Shown here: positions 1 through 12,800 of the stretch, piece after piece
Layout of the letters: each line of letters starts with the position of its first letter
How positions within the stretch are numbered: position 1 is the stretch's first letter
DNA from: Gossypium raimondii
Lineage: Eukaryota; Streptophyta; Magnoliopsida; Malvales; Malvaceae
DNA length: 64,000 bases
Direction of reading: 5' to 3'
Assembly: GCF_025698545.1 (NCBI RefSeq)
Contig: NC_068565.1
Coordinates: forward strand, 1,054,001-1,118,000
Notes under the pieces: model-generated
Told to the model about the DNA's origin: nothing
The model's input: only the letters and a program-made list of their open reading frames with translations
Databases searched by the model: none
Program-made: the position numbers and the translations under genes

Positions 1-157
1 TCATAATTTAAACTTTTATCAAATACATTTATAAATAAATGACATTTCAAAGATCCTCCGAATGTATAAAACTTTTTAAAAATAAATCTAACTGTAGTTA
101 TATTTAACACTCATACTTAACTCGAATTAAGCATTGTGTGTGAACTATAGTACGTAC

Positions 158-2271
158 CAGCTGCAGTGTTCTTGGCCTTTCTCCAAAAGTAGCAACAACC
201 AACTATGAGTATCACCAGCAATGAAACCGACGCCATGGATACAACCACAATAACTAAGGGTTTCAAACCACTTTTCTTTCCTGAAAATCATAAGTGTTTG
301 GGTTAAATCTAAAATCGAATTAGAAAATGAGATTTATTTATTAAACTCAAATTTGAAACTTTTCTTAAAAGATAAGTTTATTATCATTCGATCTATTAAA
401 CACATACGATGATCAAAGGAGTTGTAAAACATCTCAAATATGACTAATGAATTAAGTGAGTTAATTAAATTATGAGTTTATGAGAATCAAACATTTTGAG
501 GGGAGCCGGCTCCATTAGAAGAAGTTTGTGATGTATTGTTTACTAGAAGCCAATAAATCATTCAACGAGTCAGTATTGTCTCTCGTGAAGGTTTTGTCTT
601 CTATCTTCGTTGAGACCCAATTGCTTGAAGAGAACGACGAGTTCAACACTTTGTCGAGTGTTTCATAAGACGAATCATGTGCCTTGTGCATAGTGAAACT
701 GGAATCTATGTCCTATAGCATATAGGGGTTATGGGTGAGAGTGCTACCATACGTAATAAGAGGTGAATCGTAATGGAGGTCAAGGAAAGCCTTGGCCTTC
801 CCAAATTTTTGGAAAATTTTACTTTCGCTTGAAATTTGTTGAAAATTTTAATTAGACCCTAATTTTTTTTTAAAAAAAATATCATGAGACTCTTAAAATT
901 TTAATTATCCTATTAAAAAGCATTAGTTCCAAAACTCGCCATGGTATGTAATGCACATATTAATTTATGAACTTAATGTCTCTTCGTGCACTCAAATTTT
1001 GAAAGTGTCACAAGACAACCCTTATAAAAAACAGTACTAACCTGTAGAGGAATTTACCATCTCCCAACAAGAAGCAGACACTGCCTAAACTTCTATCGAA
1101 GTCTCCGCCCAATAAGACATTAAATGGTAAAAGTATCATGGAAGCCCTTGTATTAAGAGTTAGATTATATTTTTTTCTTTTATTAAAAAAAAAGGCAAAT
1201 TAGTCCCTGTATATTAGATCAAAGAGCAAATTGGTCCTTTTTGTGAAAAATTTCATTTATTTCTACTGTTAAAAATTTATTCATAACACCTTATGTGTAT
1301 TTGTCTAATTATTTTGACTATACAGTTAATTTTTAACAATAAAAATAGATTGAATTTTTAACCAAAAAGAATACTTTATTATTTGATTTCAATAACTAAT
1401 TTATTCATTTTTTGAGTAAAGAAGACAAAATACAATAATAAAACTTACCATCAGAAGAACTGGTTGGAACCGAACTTGGCTCATCAGTAGAGACAGGCAG
1501 CGGTGGTGGCGGAGACGACATCCCCGAAATCGGCGGGGACGACGTCTGAAAAAATGCATATAACTCAAACCTAAGACTACAACTCATTGTAAAAATCCGA
1601 GCACCTTGTTTTTTATCACAACATTGTGGTATAAACCCAATAATCGCTTGCAAACAACTCAAGCAACCGTTTTCAGGCAAATCTCTACTACACTGAACCA
1701 TACCATAAATATCACTAAACAACGAGTAACCAATAGCACCCACAGCAAATTTCGTATCATTAGCTGCCGCAGATACTGATAAATTTTGAAACAAGCTCAC
1801 CAACTGTTTGTCAAAAAGATTAGAATCATTTACGTTCATTGTGTTTCTATAGTAAACGATCAGATCATTAGTTGCCGTCGAAAAGAATCGAAAATCCGAA
1901 TACCGTAACGAGCAATTATCATATCCGATCATAGCTTGTTTCTTGTTGGGACAAAACTGAGTGATTTCATCGGATGCAGTGTTGATACATGCTCGGCAAT
2001 CATTTTCGGCAACGTCGGGTCGGCATTGGACGAGCCCGAAGACGGTATCAGGGTCGAGGCCGATCGTGGTGGTGGCAAAGCCAGTGAGGGAAGCATTTGT
2101 GAGGGAAAATAGAGTGGCGTTTATGTTTCGGCTGTATAAGGATCCGTTGGTGTAATTAGCTGCGTTGGTACAGATGTTATACCTTTGTTCATCGGCAAAA
2201 TGGGCGTAGGTTGAAGAAAGAAGTGAAGAAAATATAAGGAAATTTAGTGTAAATGAGATGAGAAATTGCAT
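158..2271 (-). CDS. Cysteine-rich receptor-like protein kinase (CRK), 5' part; gene runs off the left edge
   Basis: Two coding exons are visible: 2271-1449 (274 codons plus one base) and 280-158. Exon 1 begins with a hydrophobic signal peptide (about residues 1-23) and has two DUF26 (Gnk2) domains, each with the C-x8-C-x2-C motif: Cys83/92/95 and Cys194/203/206. Many N-x-S/T sequons fit an extracellular domain. It ends in a Ser/Pro-rich juxtamembrane stretch. Exon 2 joins in phase (GATG|GTAAGT donor, TTTCAG acceptor) and encodes one transmembrane helix of mostly V/I/L/S residues followed by a basic cytoplasmic start (WRKAKN). The Ser/Thr kinase exons must lie beyond position 1 on the left. 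CRKs are plasma-membrane receptors linked to pathogen, redox and ROS responses. The family is certain; which CRK it is cannot be told. Intron 1 (1448-281) carries a MITE at its 5' end. Confidence 0.9.
1126..1449. mobile_element. Foldback MITE (family A), copy in CRK intron 1
   Basis: The sequence starts GGTAAAAGTATCATGGA and its right half reads as a degenerate reverse complement of the left half (CAAATTAGTC, GATCAAAGAGCAAATTGGTC and TTTTTAACA blocks on both sides). Other copies are at 20929-21248, 31555-31735, 47624-47996 and, in part, 49860-49975. Its right tip, in reverse complement GGTAAGTTTT, coincides with the splice donor of CRK exon 1, so the exact right boundary is uncertain. About 25 bases of the usual terminal repeat seem to be missing there. 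Confidence 0.7.
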
Positions 2272-2412
2272 TGGTGAGGTAAAAAGAATGATTTGATGAT
2301 AGTTTTCTGGGAGAATTCACCTGCATTTTTGGTTCAGTTCATGTTTAAGGTGATCTATATAACGTGAATTGATGGAAACTTAAAAAGAGGATTAATAATA
2401 ATATATAGGAAT

Positions 2413-2644
2413 AATATACTATTTGGTACTTATATTTGGTTTCAATATTCAATTTGGTATCTAAATTTTTTGTCTCAATTTAGATCCAAACTAAACAATA
2501 TCATGTGGCTCACTAAATATTTTACTTGTGTGATCTAATAGAAAAAAAACATAAGCACTTAATTGAGACCAAAAGAAAATCATTGATAATACTTAGGTAC
2601 CAAATTAAATATTGAAGCTAAATATAGATACTAAATAGTATATT
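2413..2644. mobile_element. MITE with long terminal inverted repeats (AATATACTATTTRG tips)
   Basis: The left end AATATACTATTTGGTACT and the reverse complement of the right end AATATACTATTTAGTATC match over roughly 45 bases, which gives a foldback element of about 232 bp. It lies about 140 bp upstream of the CRK start codon. The tips are flanked by T and A, consistent with insertion into a TA-rich site, but no unambiguous TSD longer than 2 bp is visible. A diverged relative lies at 62765-63062. Confidence 0.7.
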
Positions 2645-4628
2645 AACCCATAAATATACAAATTTCCTGGAAAATTCTCGGTAAACATAGACTATGATCA
2701 TCGGGTCTTTATCAGCTTTTTTTTAAGTGTAAGAGACACAGACTCTAACGCGGTATGAAATAATGCAAAAATATAATGTGATAATTTTTTAAAATAATTA
2801 ATACATGATTACTATATGGGACAATAATAATAAAAAATTTTAAGGCACTAATCTTCTGTGATGAACCAGCAATGTGGCAATTATATATATTTTGGTTAAT
2901 TTGAGTCGAGTGAAATAATTTTAAGAATATTCGAATAATGATAATTATGAATTTGAAGTATTTTCAAGTCCAAATAACTTCAAATTTGATCTGGATTAAG
3001 TAGGTTTTAAACTTGGTTTTCAAAATCAAGTCGTTATGAGGTTGAATATTTTAAATTTTTATCACTTTAAGTTATTCGAATTATTTTGAATTCCATTCAC
3101 TTCTTTTATGATCAAATCAAATTAAATAAAATTTAAACACAGATTTATTGAATCAAGTCTAATTTATTACTTAGCCGGCATGTTTTAAGAGACTACTATT
3201 TTTAAAAAAAATTTAAATGGAAAATTAGACTGTCAATTAAAATAAAATAAATTAATTTGACAAATTCATAATGAAAACAAATAGGATAGTGAATAATGTT
3301 AAACCTATCTTTTAGAGCAATTCCTGTTTGAATCTATCAACTCTTCTTAATTGTCTTATACAAAGCTAATTTACTTTGACCTAACTAATTATTAATAATA
3401 AAAAATAAGTGGCATAGATTTTATTTTCACTTTAAAAGCTGACTGATTGATAGTCTAATAGACTAAATATTTGCAATTATTTTAATTATAACCTTAACGT
3501 ATCAAATCATTCACCTCCATTTCAAAATTTATTTATTATGAGAAATTAAAATATGGTCAATCAATCCAAGATTTTGAATCACATCATGCCTATTTATTAT
3601 TTATAACTTCTAACTTTAATTCGGGTTTAAATTATTTAATCTAAAAAAATACGTTTAATATGGTCAAAATCTGTAAACCCCTTGTTCGATATGGACTCCA
3701 ATAAAGATTTTGTCTCTTGACTTTACTGAAAATTTGAGTGTCTAACAAAGTTGAAGCGCCTCGTTGAGTACCTGCTAAGGTGAACAATGCATAATGTGCA
3801 TATACCAATTGAGCCCAAGTGATAAATTAGTAGCATATTTACTGAGCCATGTGTTGTATGCCTACAAATATGAGATTTTTTAGTTTACCTTTTCAAGCAC
3901 TCGTGCTCTCGGCATAGTTAAGAGACAAACTCTCGATGCAGACAATATCAACTTGGTTAGGATCCATCAGCTCCCAATGGAACAACAGACTTCTTTTGAC
4001 AAAGTCGACCTCCCTTGAACAAATTCTAATTATAGTTATTCGAATATATATTCATTATACCCATACTAGGCTGTTATGCTATGAGAAACTAGACCCCAAA
4101 ATATTGACATGATATGATTACACAAGTTAACACACAAAAAGCACGGAATAAAAAAAACAAAACGAATATGCAAAATGACTTAATACAAACTAACATATCA
4201 AAATCAAGATTTATATGATTTCATATAAATATAAAATATCAGACACGAAAAAACACCTTGAACCAGACACAAATTATGGTCTCAGTAGGAAGAGAATACA
4301 ACACTGTTTCCGACACCACAACAAAAAGTAACAGATTGCACACAAGAATTAATAAGGGTGGTAGAAGAAAAATTAAGTGCCTAATTATACCCATAATAGT
4401 ACTTTCATCTTAAATTAAATAAATTAAAGGAAAAAGAGAAAATCTGATCACACCTCGAGTTGACCTCTGAGCAGGCTAATGAATCTGCAATCTAATGGCA
4501 TAGAGATCCAAAGGGGGAACAGCTCCTTCCATAGCTTCTTGTACTAACATTTAATAATTCTCATAGAGATGTTTCTGGTTTATGTTTCTGAATGCTATGA
4601 AACAACCACTTCATTGGCAATTTAGGGT
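2645..4628. other. Intergenic, AT-rich, no gene seen
   Basis: No ORF or splice-supported exon was recognised. Around 3680-3960 are diverged stretches that resemble parts of 540-780 and 9060-9150 and are probably retrotransposon remnants. The last 100-150 bp (about 4480-4628) probably hold the 3' UTR of the ATXR2 gene. Confidence 0.5.
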
Positions 4629-7600
4629 CTAGCGTTCTTCATCTAAACACCTGGGGCACCTGCATCTAAAACCGTAATCTGCAAGCAATGCTTGTCTCTC
4701 TTCAAATGAAAGGTCCTCGTCTATGTATGAAATGGTCACCTAAAATTGTCATTCACGTAGATTTTGGTTCTCATTAGGATTTTACAGCTAACTCTTTAAT
4801 TAACAAGATGTGCGACAGGAATATTTACCTCCTCTCCATTGCAAATAGGCCGGAGGGCAATAATTGTCGCTTGGCCATCTCTATCCTGGAATTGAAAGAG
4901 AACCAATGAAGCTATTTCTTACAAAAAAAAAGGAAATAAACGCTCTGCATAAAAACTATACATTAAACAGCATCTTTGGACATCATGTACATAAAGCTAC
5001 AACTACGATGCAAAGAGGATGCTGTATATGTGTTAAAGAATGATAAACTAACCTATTTGTTCACGAAGAACTAGAATGAGTACAATCTACTTATCTATTA
5101 TATTATTATAACACGAATGTACCTCTTCTCTTTTGAATGCTTTTGCATTAGGACAACAAGAATGGTTCATGCAGCTTTGCAAAGGAAAGAAAGCAGTACC
5201 TAAAGAAATTTTCAAAAGAGGATAATTAGTCACTATATATGACTATAGAATATAGATGGATGACAGAAATAAATGATATGTAATGCAGCAATTTCTACAA
5301 ATGGGCCGGGATACGTATAACCTTATGAAGGAATTACTTTGATGTTATGTTACTCGGACTTGGGTGTGAGTTTCGGATATTGGTATATGTGCCAGATATG
5401 TATGTTCAATTTTTTGTGTTTTCCATGTGCTTGGAGGACACTTTAGAGGGCTATATTCATACCATTATCCAAGTATACATCGGACATGGGTGCCAGACAT
5501 TGATACTCTAATAAATGAAAAGTCAAAGCAACATAGCTTGTGTGCATCAAGGACAAGAACCAATAGAATTCAACTAAAAATGAACCCTATCCACATAACA
5601 GAAAGCTTAAGAAACCGACAGTCATTATTTAGTATCTTAAAGAGGGTTATACCTTGGCAACAATTGGAATAATCCTCACCAAGTGCATCTAGATATGGTT
5701 GTGTAATTTTCTCAGCTTCTTTCTGCAATGAATGACACCAGATATTCATAATCCAAAATATAAAGTATCATGCAATCAAAGGGAGTGACTTCTAACCTTT
5801 TCAGGATATGGAAGATCATCAATGTACAAAAAGTAATCTTCCACCGGAGATGCTACAACCAGATCACTGTTACAAATGGAACTCCAAATCACTACTTGAA
5901 AGCCTCAAGCAAATTTAGAGATCTGATTAATGTGCCATGCGATGCATGTTAAGGGAAAGCATAAATGCTCATCATTCTTACTATGCACAAACTCTGCGGT
6001 ACAAATAAGTAAAACAGGTGCAATGGACCTTACAGATTATTGAGCTCGAACATGCCGATAATATGCCCATAGATTTCAAGGGAGAATACTTGATAAGGTT
6101 AAGGACTTAAGTTTAGAAACTTCAATTAAGTAAGAGCAACATTGCTAAGAAAATAACTACATCAATTGCGTCGATGCTCACAGAGGATACATAGCTCACA
6201 TTCCTTGTCAAAAATAGCTTCCTTGAGGAGCTGAAGTGACTGAAAATGTTTAAAACAACCAGTCAAGGTATGAATTTAAAGAGAAGAAATAATTAAAAGG
6301 ACTACTAACTCTGTGTAGTCTTTGCATGTTACAAGAACCACCTATACAAAGAAATCTTACTGTGAATGCAAGCTCCTGTATTTCCCTCCTAAATGTGGCT
6401 TCATCCGATGCATCAATGTCATCCGGCAAGGCAATACAGTCCCACCACCTATGGAAAAAAAAATCAGTGATCCAAGTATCAAAATACCTTCCAATCCGAC
6501 ACTAAGCTTTTATTTCCCTACAGAAAGATAAAGCATTCAGATATTGAATTGCAATAAACTGGCTACATAACAAACCTTAATGTAATCTATATCAAGCTCT
6601 AGAGTTGACAACTATTCAATGGAGAGTTTAAAATTTCAGAAACCTGATTGTGGGGAATGCTTATTCCTGATATTATAGATCCAAGGTATCAAAATCAGCC
6701 AAAATCTATTCCTAGGCATTATATAGGAAACGATGTCAATGATATTTACCTTCTCTTATGTCCAATTGATATTGGCTTCCAGGCCTCCAAAAGTAAGGAT
6801 AGATCAGTTCCTAATATACTAGATGCAGGCTTCTCTTGTTCGCTCATATGAGATGCTTTCAACTTCCTATACCTTAATATGGTGAAAGAAATTGCCTGAA
6901 AAATGGAACCGCAAGGTCATATTTCCGATGACAATCAAGATAAAGTGAACATAACAGGCACCTTACTTAGTTCCAAAGTCCAATGAAAGAACTAAATCAA
7001 GTATAAATGATGCATACAAAAAACTAAAGCTAGAACGGAGAAGTTAACAGTATTTAGTACCTTGGCAGCAAGGAGGAAAATATCATTTGTTTCTGAGAAA
7101 GTTAAGAAAATAATAATAATGAGTAAAATATAGAAGGTAAAAAAAAAAAAAAACACAAGCAAATGAGAAGTTCGTTAATGTTAATATCATATGATGTAAA
7201 AGATTTACCATTGGCATGTTGTATGAATTTTAAAAGTGCCTTTCTAGAACAAGACTCTGATTTCTCCCCAGTACAAAGTAAGCAATGAGACGATTCCCAA
7301 TCAGCCTCTGCACACGATTTACTACACCATTCAAAGAAAAAGAAATTTTAGTTCAAAAAGGTTAAAAGAAATTTTTAGTGACACACAGAAAGTCGCAACT
7401 CTATCTTACCTACAATAGAAAGCTTCTTCACATCCGCCAAGGCATGAAACAACAGAAGGTAAGGGAAACTTGTTGGAGTAAGGCAATGCTAATTCACCAT
7501 TCATTAACGACTCGACAGCCATCATAGGCAAAGGAATAGTACTACCAGAACTGCTAGAAGCTCCATTTTCAGAACTATGGTGATTTTGAACATAATGATT

Positions 7601-8279
7601 GTCTTCTTCATCATCAGATGAATTGCTTTGACATCCATTATGTGAAGAATTTCCTATTCCTATTGTTTTCAGATACAGTTTTCGCCCTATTTGTTTCTCT
7701 ATTGATCCAATAAATTTGAAACAATAACTACAAACTAAACAATCAATCTGAAAATTTGGAAAAACAATAAAATGTAAGCCATTAAACGTGAACTAAAGAC
7801 AAAAAAAAGAGAGCAAAATAATGAAAATTATCAAAATGACCTTGTTTGAAGGATGCTGAACTCCAACAAGCATTTCATCCTTAAAAATAAGTTGTTCTTC
7901 TTCAAAATCAGTTTCGGCAAACACGCCTATGGAACAAATTACTCAATTATAACTTCAAAAATAAAATCCAATTAATGAAAACGAAAATTCAAAATTTCAA
8001 AAAAATTGTACCTTTTCCTAAGTCGCCGTTTTGTTTCACTTTGATGCCTTGGCACTTGCGTTTCGAGATAAGCTGGTCGAAATACTCCTGCATTTGAATG
8101 AAGTTAAAAGAGATGGACTTCGCTGAATAAGCTAGAAAAAGAATAAGGAAAAAATAAATAGAGAGAAAAATGGAAGGGAAGAGGGGAGTAGTTGCCTGGA
8201 CGATGGGAGGAGACGGGGGCCGGAGAAGAGCGGCTATTTGATGAGAGCAGCGTTGATCGATAGGGCAAATGAGTTCCAT
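4629..8279 (-). CDS. ATXR2: Histone-lysine N-methyltransferase ATXR2-like (split SET domain with MYND-type zinc insert)
   Basis: Fifteen coding exons: 8279-8196, 8087-8012, 7926-7841, 7747-7410, 7321-7209, 7092-7061, 6895-6750, 6448-6361, 6239-6191, 6088-6034, 5866-5797, 5722-5653, 5199-5123, 4885-4829, 4739-4629. They sum to 1452 nt, 483 residues, close to the 473 of Arabidopsis ATXR2. The start MELICPIDQR is the first ATG in the reading frame. Order seen: SET-N part (GVFAE near residue 54), a Cys-rich zinc region from about 85, an acidic/Ser-rich linker, a MYND-like cluster (CLGGCEEAFYC then C-x2-C, about 175-215), the SET core NHSCCPNA at about 413-420 (SAM/lysine site), SYIDED near 451 and post-SET Cys (FRCRCPRC, about 472-479). 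The family methylates histone lysine in the nucleus; ATXR2 is tied to H3K36 methylation in callus formation. Intron 1 uses a GC donor (CAG|GCAAC); all others are GT-AG. Confidence 0.93.
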
Positions 8280-8439
8280 TCCTTTGCTTCGCTGCCGCTA
8301 TGGCGCTTACCGCCGCCACGACACTCGACACAGTGAATTTATATTTGACGGCGCCAGAAAATCATGTGCGGGGATGAACTTGGTATTAAGCCTTAAGGTG
8401 CGTTCTCTAACTCTTATTTCATTTTTGGCTTTATTCTAA

Positions 8440-8660
8440 AATAGCCCCTAAACTATAATGCAATTCTCATATTGGTCCTTAAAGTTTTTTACAAAAATGG
8501 TATATAATTTATTAAGTACCAATTTTGCTCCATTTTACAAAAATTGCATTTTTTTTTATAAAAGGAGATAAAATTGATAATTTAGTTATTACTTTTAATT
8601 AAAAATTTTAAGGACTAATTTGAGAATCTAGATATAGCTCAAGATTCAATTTACTAATAA
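8440..8660. repeat. Foldback AT-rich repeat upstream of the ATXR2 gene
   Basis: The left side (CTCATATTGGTCCTTAAAG) and the reverse complement of the right side (CTCAAATTAGTCCTTAAAA) match imperfectly over about 40 bases, which suggests a decayed inverted-repeat MITE. It starts about 160 bp upstream of the ATG and could overlap the promoter. No TSD was found. Confidence 0.45.
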
Positions 8661-8739
8661 AGTTTTTTTCTTTTTATTTCTTGAGCATATTAATTGGATT
8701 CATTTATTTGGATTTAAAAATAATTTTTATATAATGCTT

Positions 8740-8830
8740 ATACTATTTATAACGCCTCTCCAACCCATAAATAGAAAGATAAAAATACTTCAACAAATTC
8801 AAACCTATACCTTTGAAATATTTTAACATT
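8740..8830 (-). mobile_element. Probable SINE fragment (family S1)
   Basis: The stretch CTCCAACCCATAAATAGAAA and the following A/C-rich sequence resemble the body of the S1 SINEs at 33991-34179 and 56181-56473. The A-box end is missing. Weak match. Confidence 0.35.
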
Positions 8831-9196
8831 CCACCTGTGCTTTAGTTAAATTTTTCTATACATATTTTACTCCTTGAAATTGTAAAATAATCTTATACAT
8901 TATTAAAAATAAAAATCATTAAAATTATTGAGTATCGAATTTTCATGGGGTAGGTATTATTCTCGAGGAGTTTTATCTTTTAATCTTATCGAGATATTAA
9001 GTAATTATAGGATATAATTTAAGTTCAATTTAACTGTATATAACATAAGTAATTCTCCTTATGAGATACCATATGAGATGCTTTCATTCTATGAGGCATG
9101 AGCACATACTTTTTCAAGCATTTGGACTCTGGTCAAAGTCAAAAAAATAAAACCCTAGAGGCAATACTTGACTCAAGGTTGGATTCTTAACAAATA

Positions 9197-9719
9197 GGTT
9201 AAATTTTGCTATTAATTCTTGTACTTTATAAAAGTTATAAATTTAATCCTTATACTTTAATTTAGTAATTTTTAATCTTTGTACTTTCAAATTTTAAATT
9301 TCCAATCCTCATCAAATGACAATTGTTAAATTAATTAAGTTAGCCTCTACTATTTCCAAAATCTAATGCACCAAATATATTATCATATGTGAAATGTCAT
9401 GCCGTTTGATATTTTCACATTTTACTCACTAAAAATCCAGTTAATGAGTTAATGACGACAATTTTATTCAAGACGAAAATTTTAAAATTCAAAAGTATAA
9501 AAACTTAAGTGTGATTTAATTTGAGAATTTGGACCATATCAATTTGAGAATATAGACCATATCTATAACTCTACGCATAGTATAATAACGGAAATTGAAT
9601 TTAAGCAAAAAATTTAAATGTTACCGTTCGGGTCAGGATTAAATTTTCAAAATTCAAAAAGTACAAGGACTAAATCTACAATTTTCACAAAGTATAAAGA
9701 CTAATAACAAATTTAACCC
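9197..9719. mobile_element. Foldback MITE, 523 bp, with 8-bp TSD AACAAATA
   Basis: The flanks 9189-9196 and 9720-9727 are both AACAAATA. The tips GGTTAAATTTTGCTATTA and, in reverse complement, GGGTTAAATTTGTTATTA form long imperfect inverted repeats carrying a 'TTTAGTCCTTGTACTTT' theme. The 8-bp TSD is of hAT length. It lies just downstream of the EXS gene stop (9847), so it may affect transcript 3' ends. A similar element is at 22112-22660. Confidence 0.85.
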
Positions 9720-9846
9720 AACAAATATGATCAATATATATAAATATATAGAATTATAGAATTGAATGATTAAACCATTGTTTTTGGAGAAAAAAATTTA
9801 AGGAGTTAAACCTCCATGAATCTGTCGACAAAATAATTCGAACAGT

Positions 9847-12800
9847 TTATACATTGTAACCAGCTGAAGAAGAAAGTAATTTGACTTCATCATCGCTTGG
9901 ATCATTCATGGAGAGCTGCATATTTGGCCTGGAGTTGATTTTATTCCACTCGTTTTCAACGCGGAAGAAAATCCATTGGAATCGCCGGAATATCTCCAAG
10001 GCAGCAATGGTGAACACCGTAAGGTAGTTATTACGGAGATGAGCCGACAGTTTGTATGTCCACGTGCATCGTAGGATCAAGTTGCTTCCGATCACCCAAA
10101 AGTATACCTGCAAATTCCACAAGCATGAGTAGGGATGAGAATGGATCAAGACGGACGACTCTGACCTGACCTTCGAGTATTTTTACACGATATCCAAACC
10201 AAACTCAAATTTAATTCGAGTTTTAGAAGCCAAACCGAAACCGAAAAATGAATATATCTCCTCAACCCTGGACCATTCCATTCTGAAATATCCTGGGTTA
10301 GGGCAGGATAGATGCAAGTTTGTAGTGCCAATAATTTGAACCTATGTTATTTAAACTCGGGGCAAATGTTAGATACAAACATACTCGATTTGAATTTCAG
10401 ATACAGATGTGCGTTTGACATGAATATGGTCAAACTTTTTCTATATATTTGGAAATCCTACAAGATCATATCCCCATACCCATGTGCTAGATACGAGTTC
10501 CGGACAAAAATGAAGACTCGAAGCAAGATAAGTTATAAAAAAATTGCTCTGAGTTTAGTGCTTTTAACGGTGTAGTAATAACTTACCCATGTTCGTCCAT
10601 GTAAAAGGTGCGAGTAGAGATGTGATTTATTGAACTTGAACATACGAGCGAAGCTGCTAGCAAGAAAAGAAAAATGTTGATAACCAAATCAATAAGGTGA
10701 CTTTACGATTAAGCAAATCTATGTTGTTCTGATTCTTCATTTTTCTTCAAGTATCCATATCCAACACTAGTATATTCAGTCATAACGAGAAACACTTGAA
10801 GTATACAAAAAAAACTTTAAAATATTGAAGATACTCCTCTCAGATACATATTCATACTCAACATTCACAACGAAAATCAAGTAACATAGAGATTATGAAA
10901 ATCTAAAGAGTATTTTACATACCTGAAATCCCAATCTCGTGCTACGTCCCAATAAAAAGAGTACAATGAGTTCAAAACACTTGAAAGAAGCCAGAGTGGG
11001 CGATAAAAATTAGTCCAGCTTTCGGGTAAGACATGGTATTTAAGGGCAGAAAGGAAAATCACAGGTACTGCTGTCGAATATTTTAACGCTATACACAAGA
11101 AAATGAAGATATTATGATACTGAAGCAACAAAACCGACTTTAATACACCACTACAAAAGGATAGCTTGAATGGCATTTTATCTGCTTTCCTTGGGGAGTT
11201 ATACTTTCAATTTTCTAGAAGAGCCCATTCGGACCCCATGTCTGATGCACATCCAGACATAGGTATTGGTATATGACCTCCTAAGAACCTTCTGAATATA
11301 TGGGAAAACTTCTAAAAAGAAGGTTAAAAATATCAGCATCTAACACATACCCGTATCTGATACTCAAAACTCAAATATAAGTGACATAGATTTCATTAAA
11401 CATTAGGAGAGAAACTGAAACCTAGGATAATGCTTGTACAAATTTCTGAGCTGAGAACACAGTACGCAAACTCGACATAATATTCATTTAACAAGTTGAA
11501 GATGTCATGATTCCGGTTTACATAACTATGTTAGCAAAATGAAGGAAACAGAACTTGTCAAGGTTGAAAGAACTCCCATGTTTGGCCTGGTGGCCAAGGG
11601 CTGTTCACACATAGAACCCACCTGGGTTCGAGCCTTTGGAGGAGCAAGTGGTATGCTTCTATTTGGGCAGCTCCCTTTGGACATAGTGTGTGTGTGCACG
11701 CGCGCATGTGTGTGGGTAAGTCCCTACTCTGTGTGAGTACTGAGTACTAACCCCCTAATTGTACAGTACCAAAAAAAACCTAGAAAGCATGAACATGGCT
11801 CAAGCCACAGTGTGCCAGTGTTGTATCCATTTCTGACATGGCTCAAACCTGGAGAACATAGTTATCACCAGAAGTTATTCAAGTGCATTAAACTCGTGTA
11901 GGCTTGACAGGTCCACAATTAACCCACTCGATACTTACTAAAAGAAAAACAAGTCAAAACCGAAAGTAAAATTGACATATGGAGGAAAGCTGGTGATGAA
12001 GACATTGGAAAGGTATCAAGAGACGTACCATTCAAAAGTGCTGATCTTTCACCGATATCCCTGTATTGTCGAAGACATTGGAAAAATCGGAAAAGATAAG
12101 GCAAAACGAGAACTAAAGGGATTGCAACAGAGTGACTGCCACAGACAGAATCAGCTTCAAACCATGCAATGGTGGCAACCTGCATGCATAAAAACATCTC
12201 TCAAGACGATAGAAGAAAACCATGGGAGTTAATCAAAGAGAACATACAAGTAAGAATACTACAATGATCATGTTTTCATTTCGAGAGTTCGATAACAAAT
12301 TTTTCAGAAAGAAGGAAAAGGATAATTCAGGTTATTTCTGCACTTTATACCCATGCTTCATAAAACCAAAAGAAACCATGTACGATTCCGATTGGTCCCC
12401 ATAAATCTCTAGGAACTAGTATGTCTTAGAACAATCAAATCCGTGCTCTATATTTCGGTTAGTTTCGTAAAAGGATGAGATTGAGACAAGAAGGCCAAAC
12501 TTCAAGAAACTCACACAAAGATCTTTTTCAGTCAAATCAAAAGGTAGGTCAACCATGATTTTAAAGGCTCCAGTATATGTAACTTTTATCAATACAAATG
12601 AAGCATCATTAAAGTTCAAAACTGATATACAAACCTGTCGATGGACCATTCTACAGACGGACCGTTCTATATCAGAAAACACCTGCACAAAGTTTAAAAC
12701 CATTAAATATCCAAAAGCAGAGTTACTATATATTTGCTACCATCCTCTGTATACAGTAACACCAGTCATGTGTCCCATTGAAAATTTATTAATTCATGCT

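Noticed and set aside
1040-1110. Extra CRK exon on the minus strand (a short open frame with DFDRSLGS)
   Set aside because: It lacks a plausible 3' splice site, has no match to CRK domains, and exons 1 and 2 already join in phase without it.
8104-8331. 75-codon ORF overlapping ATXR2 exon 1 in another frame
   Set aside because: Its frame does not continue into the downstream exons, while MELICPIDQR does, with all phases closing.
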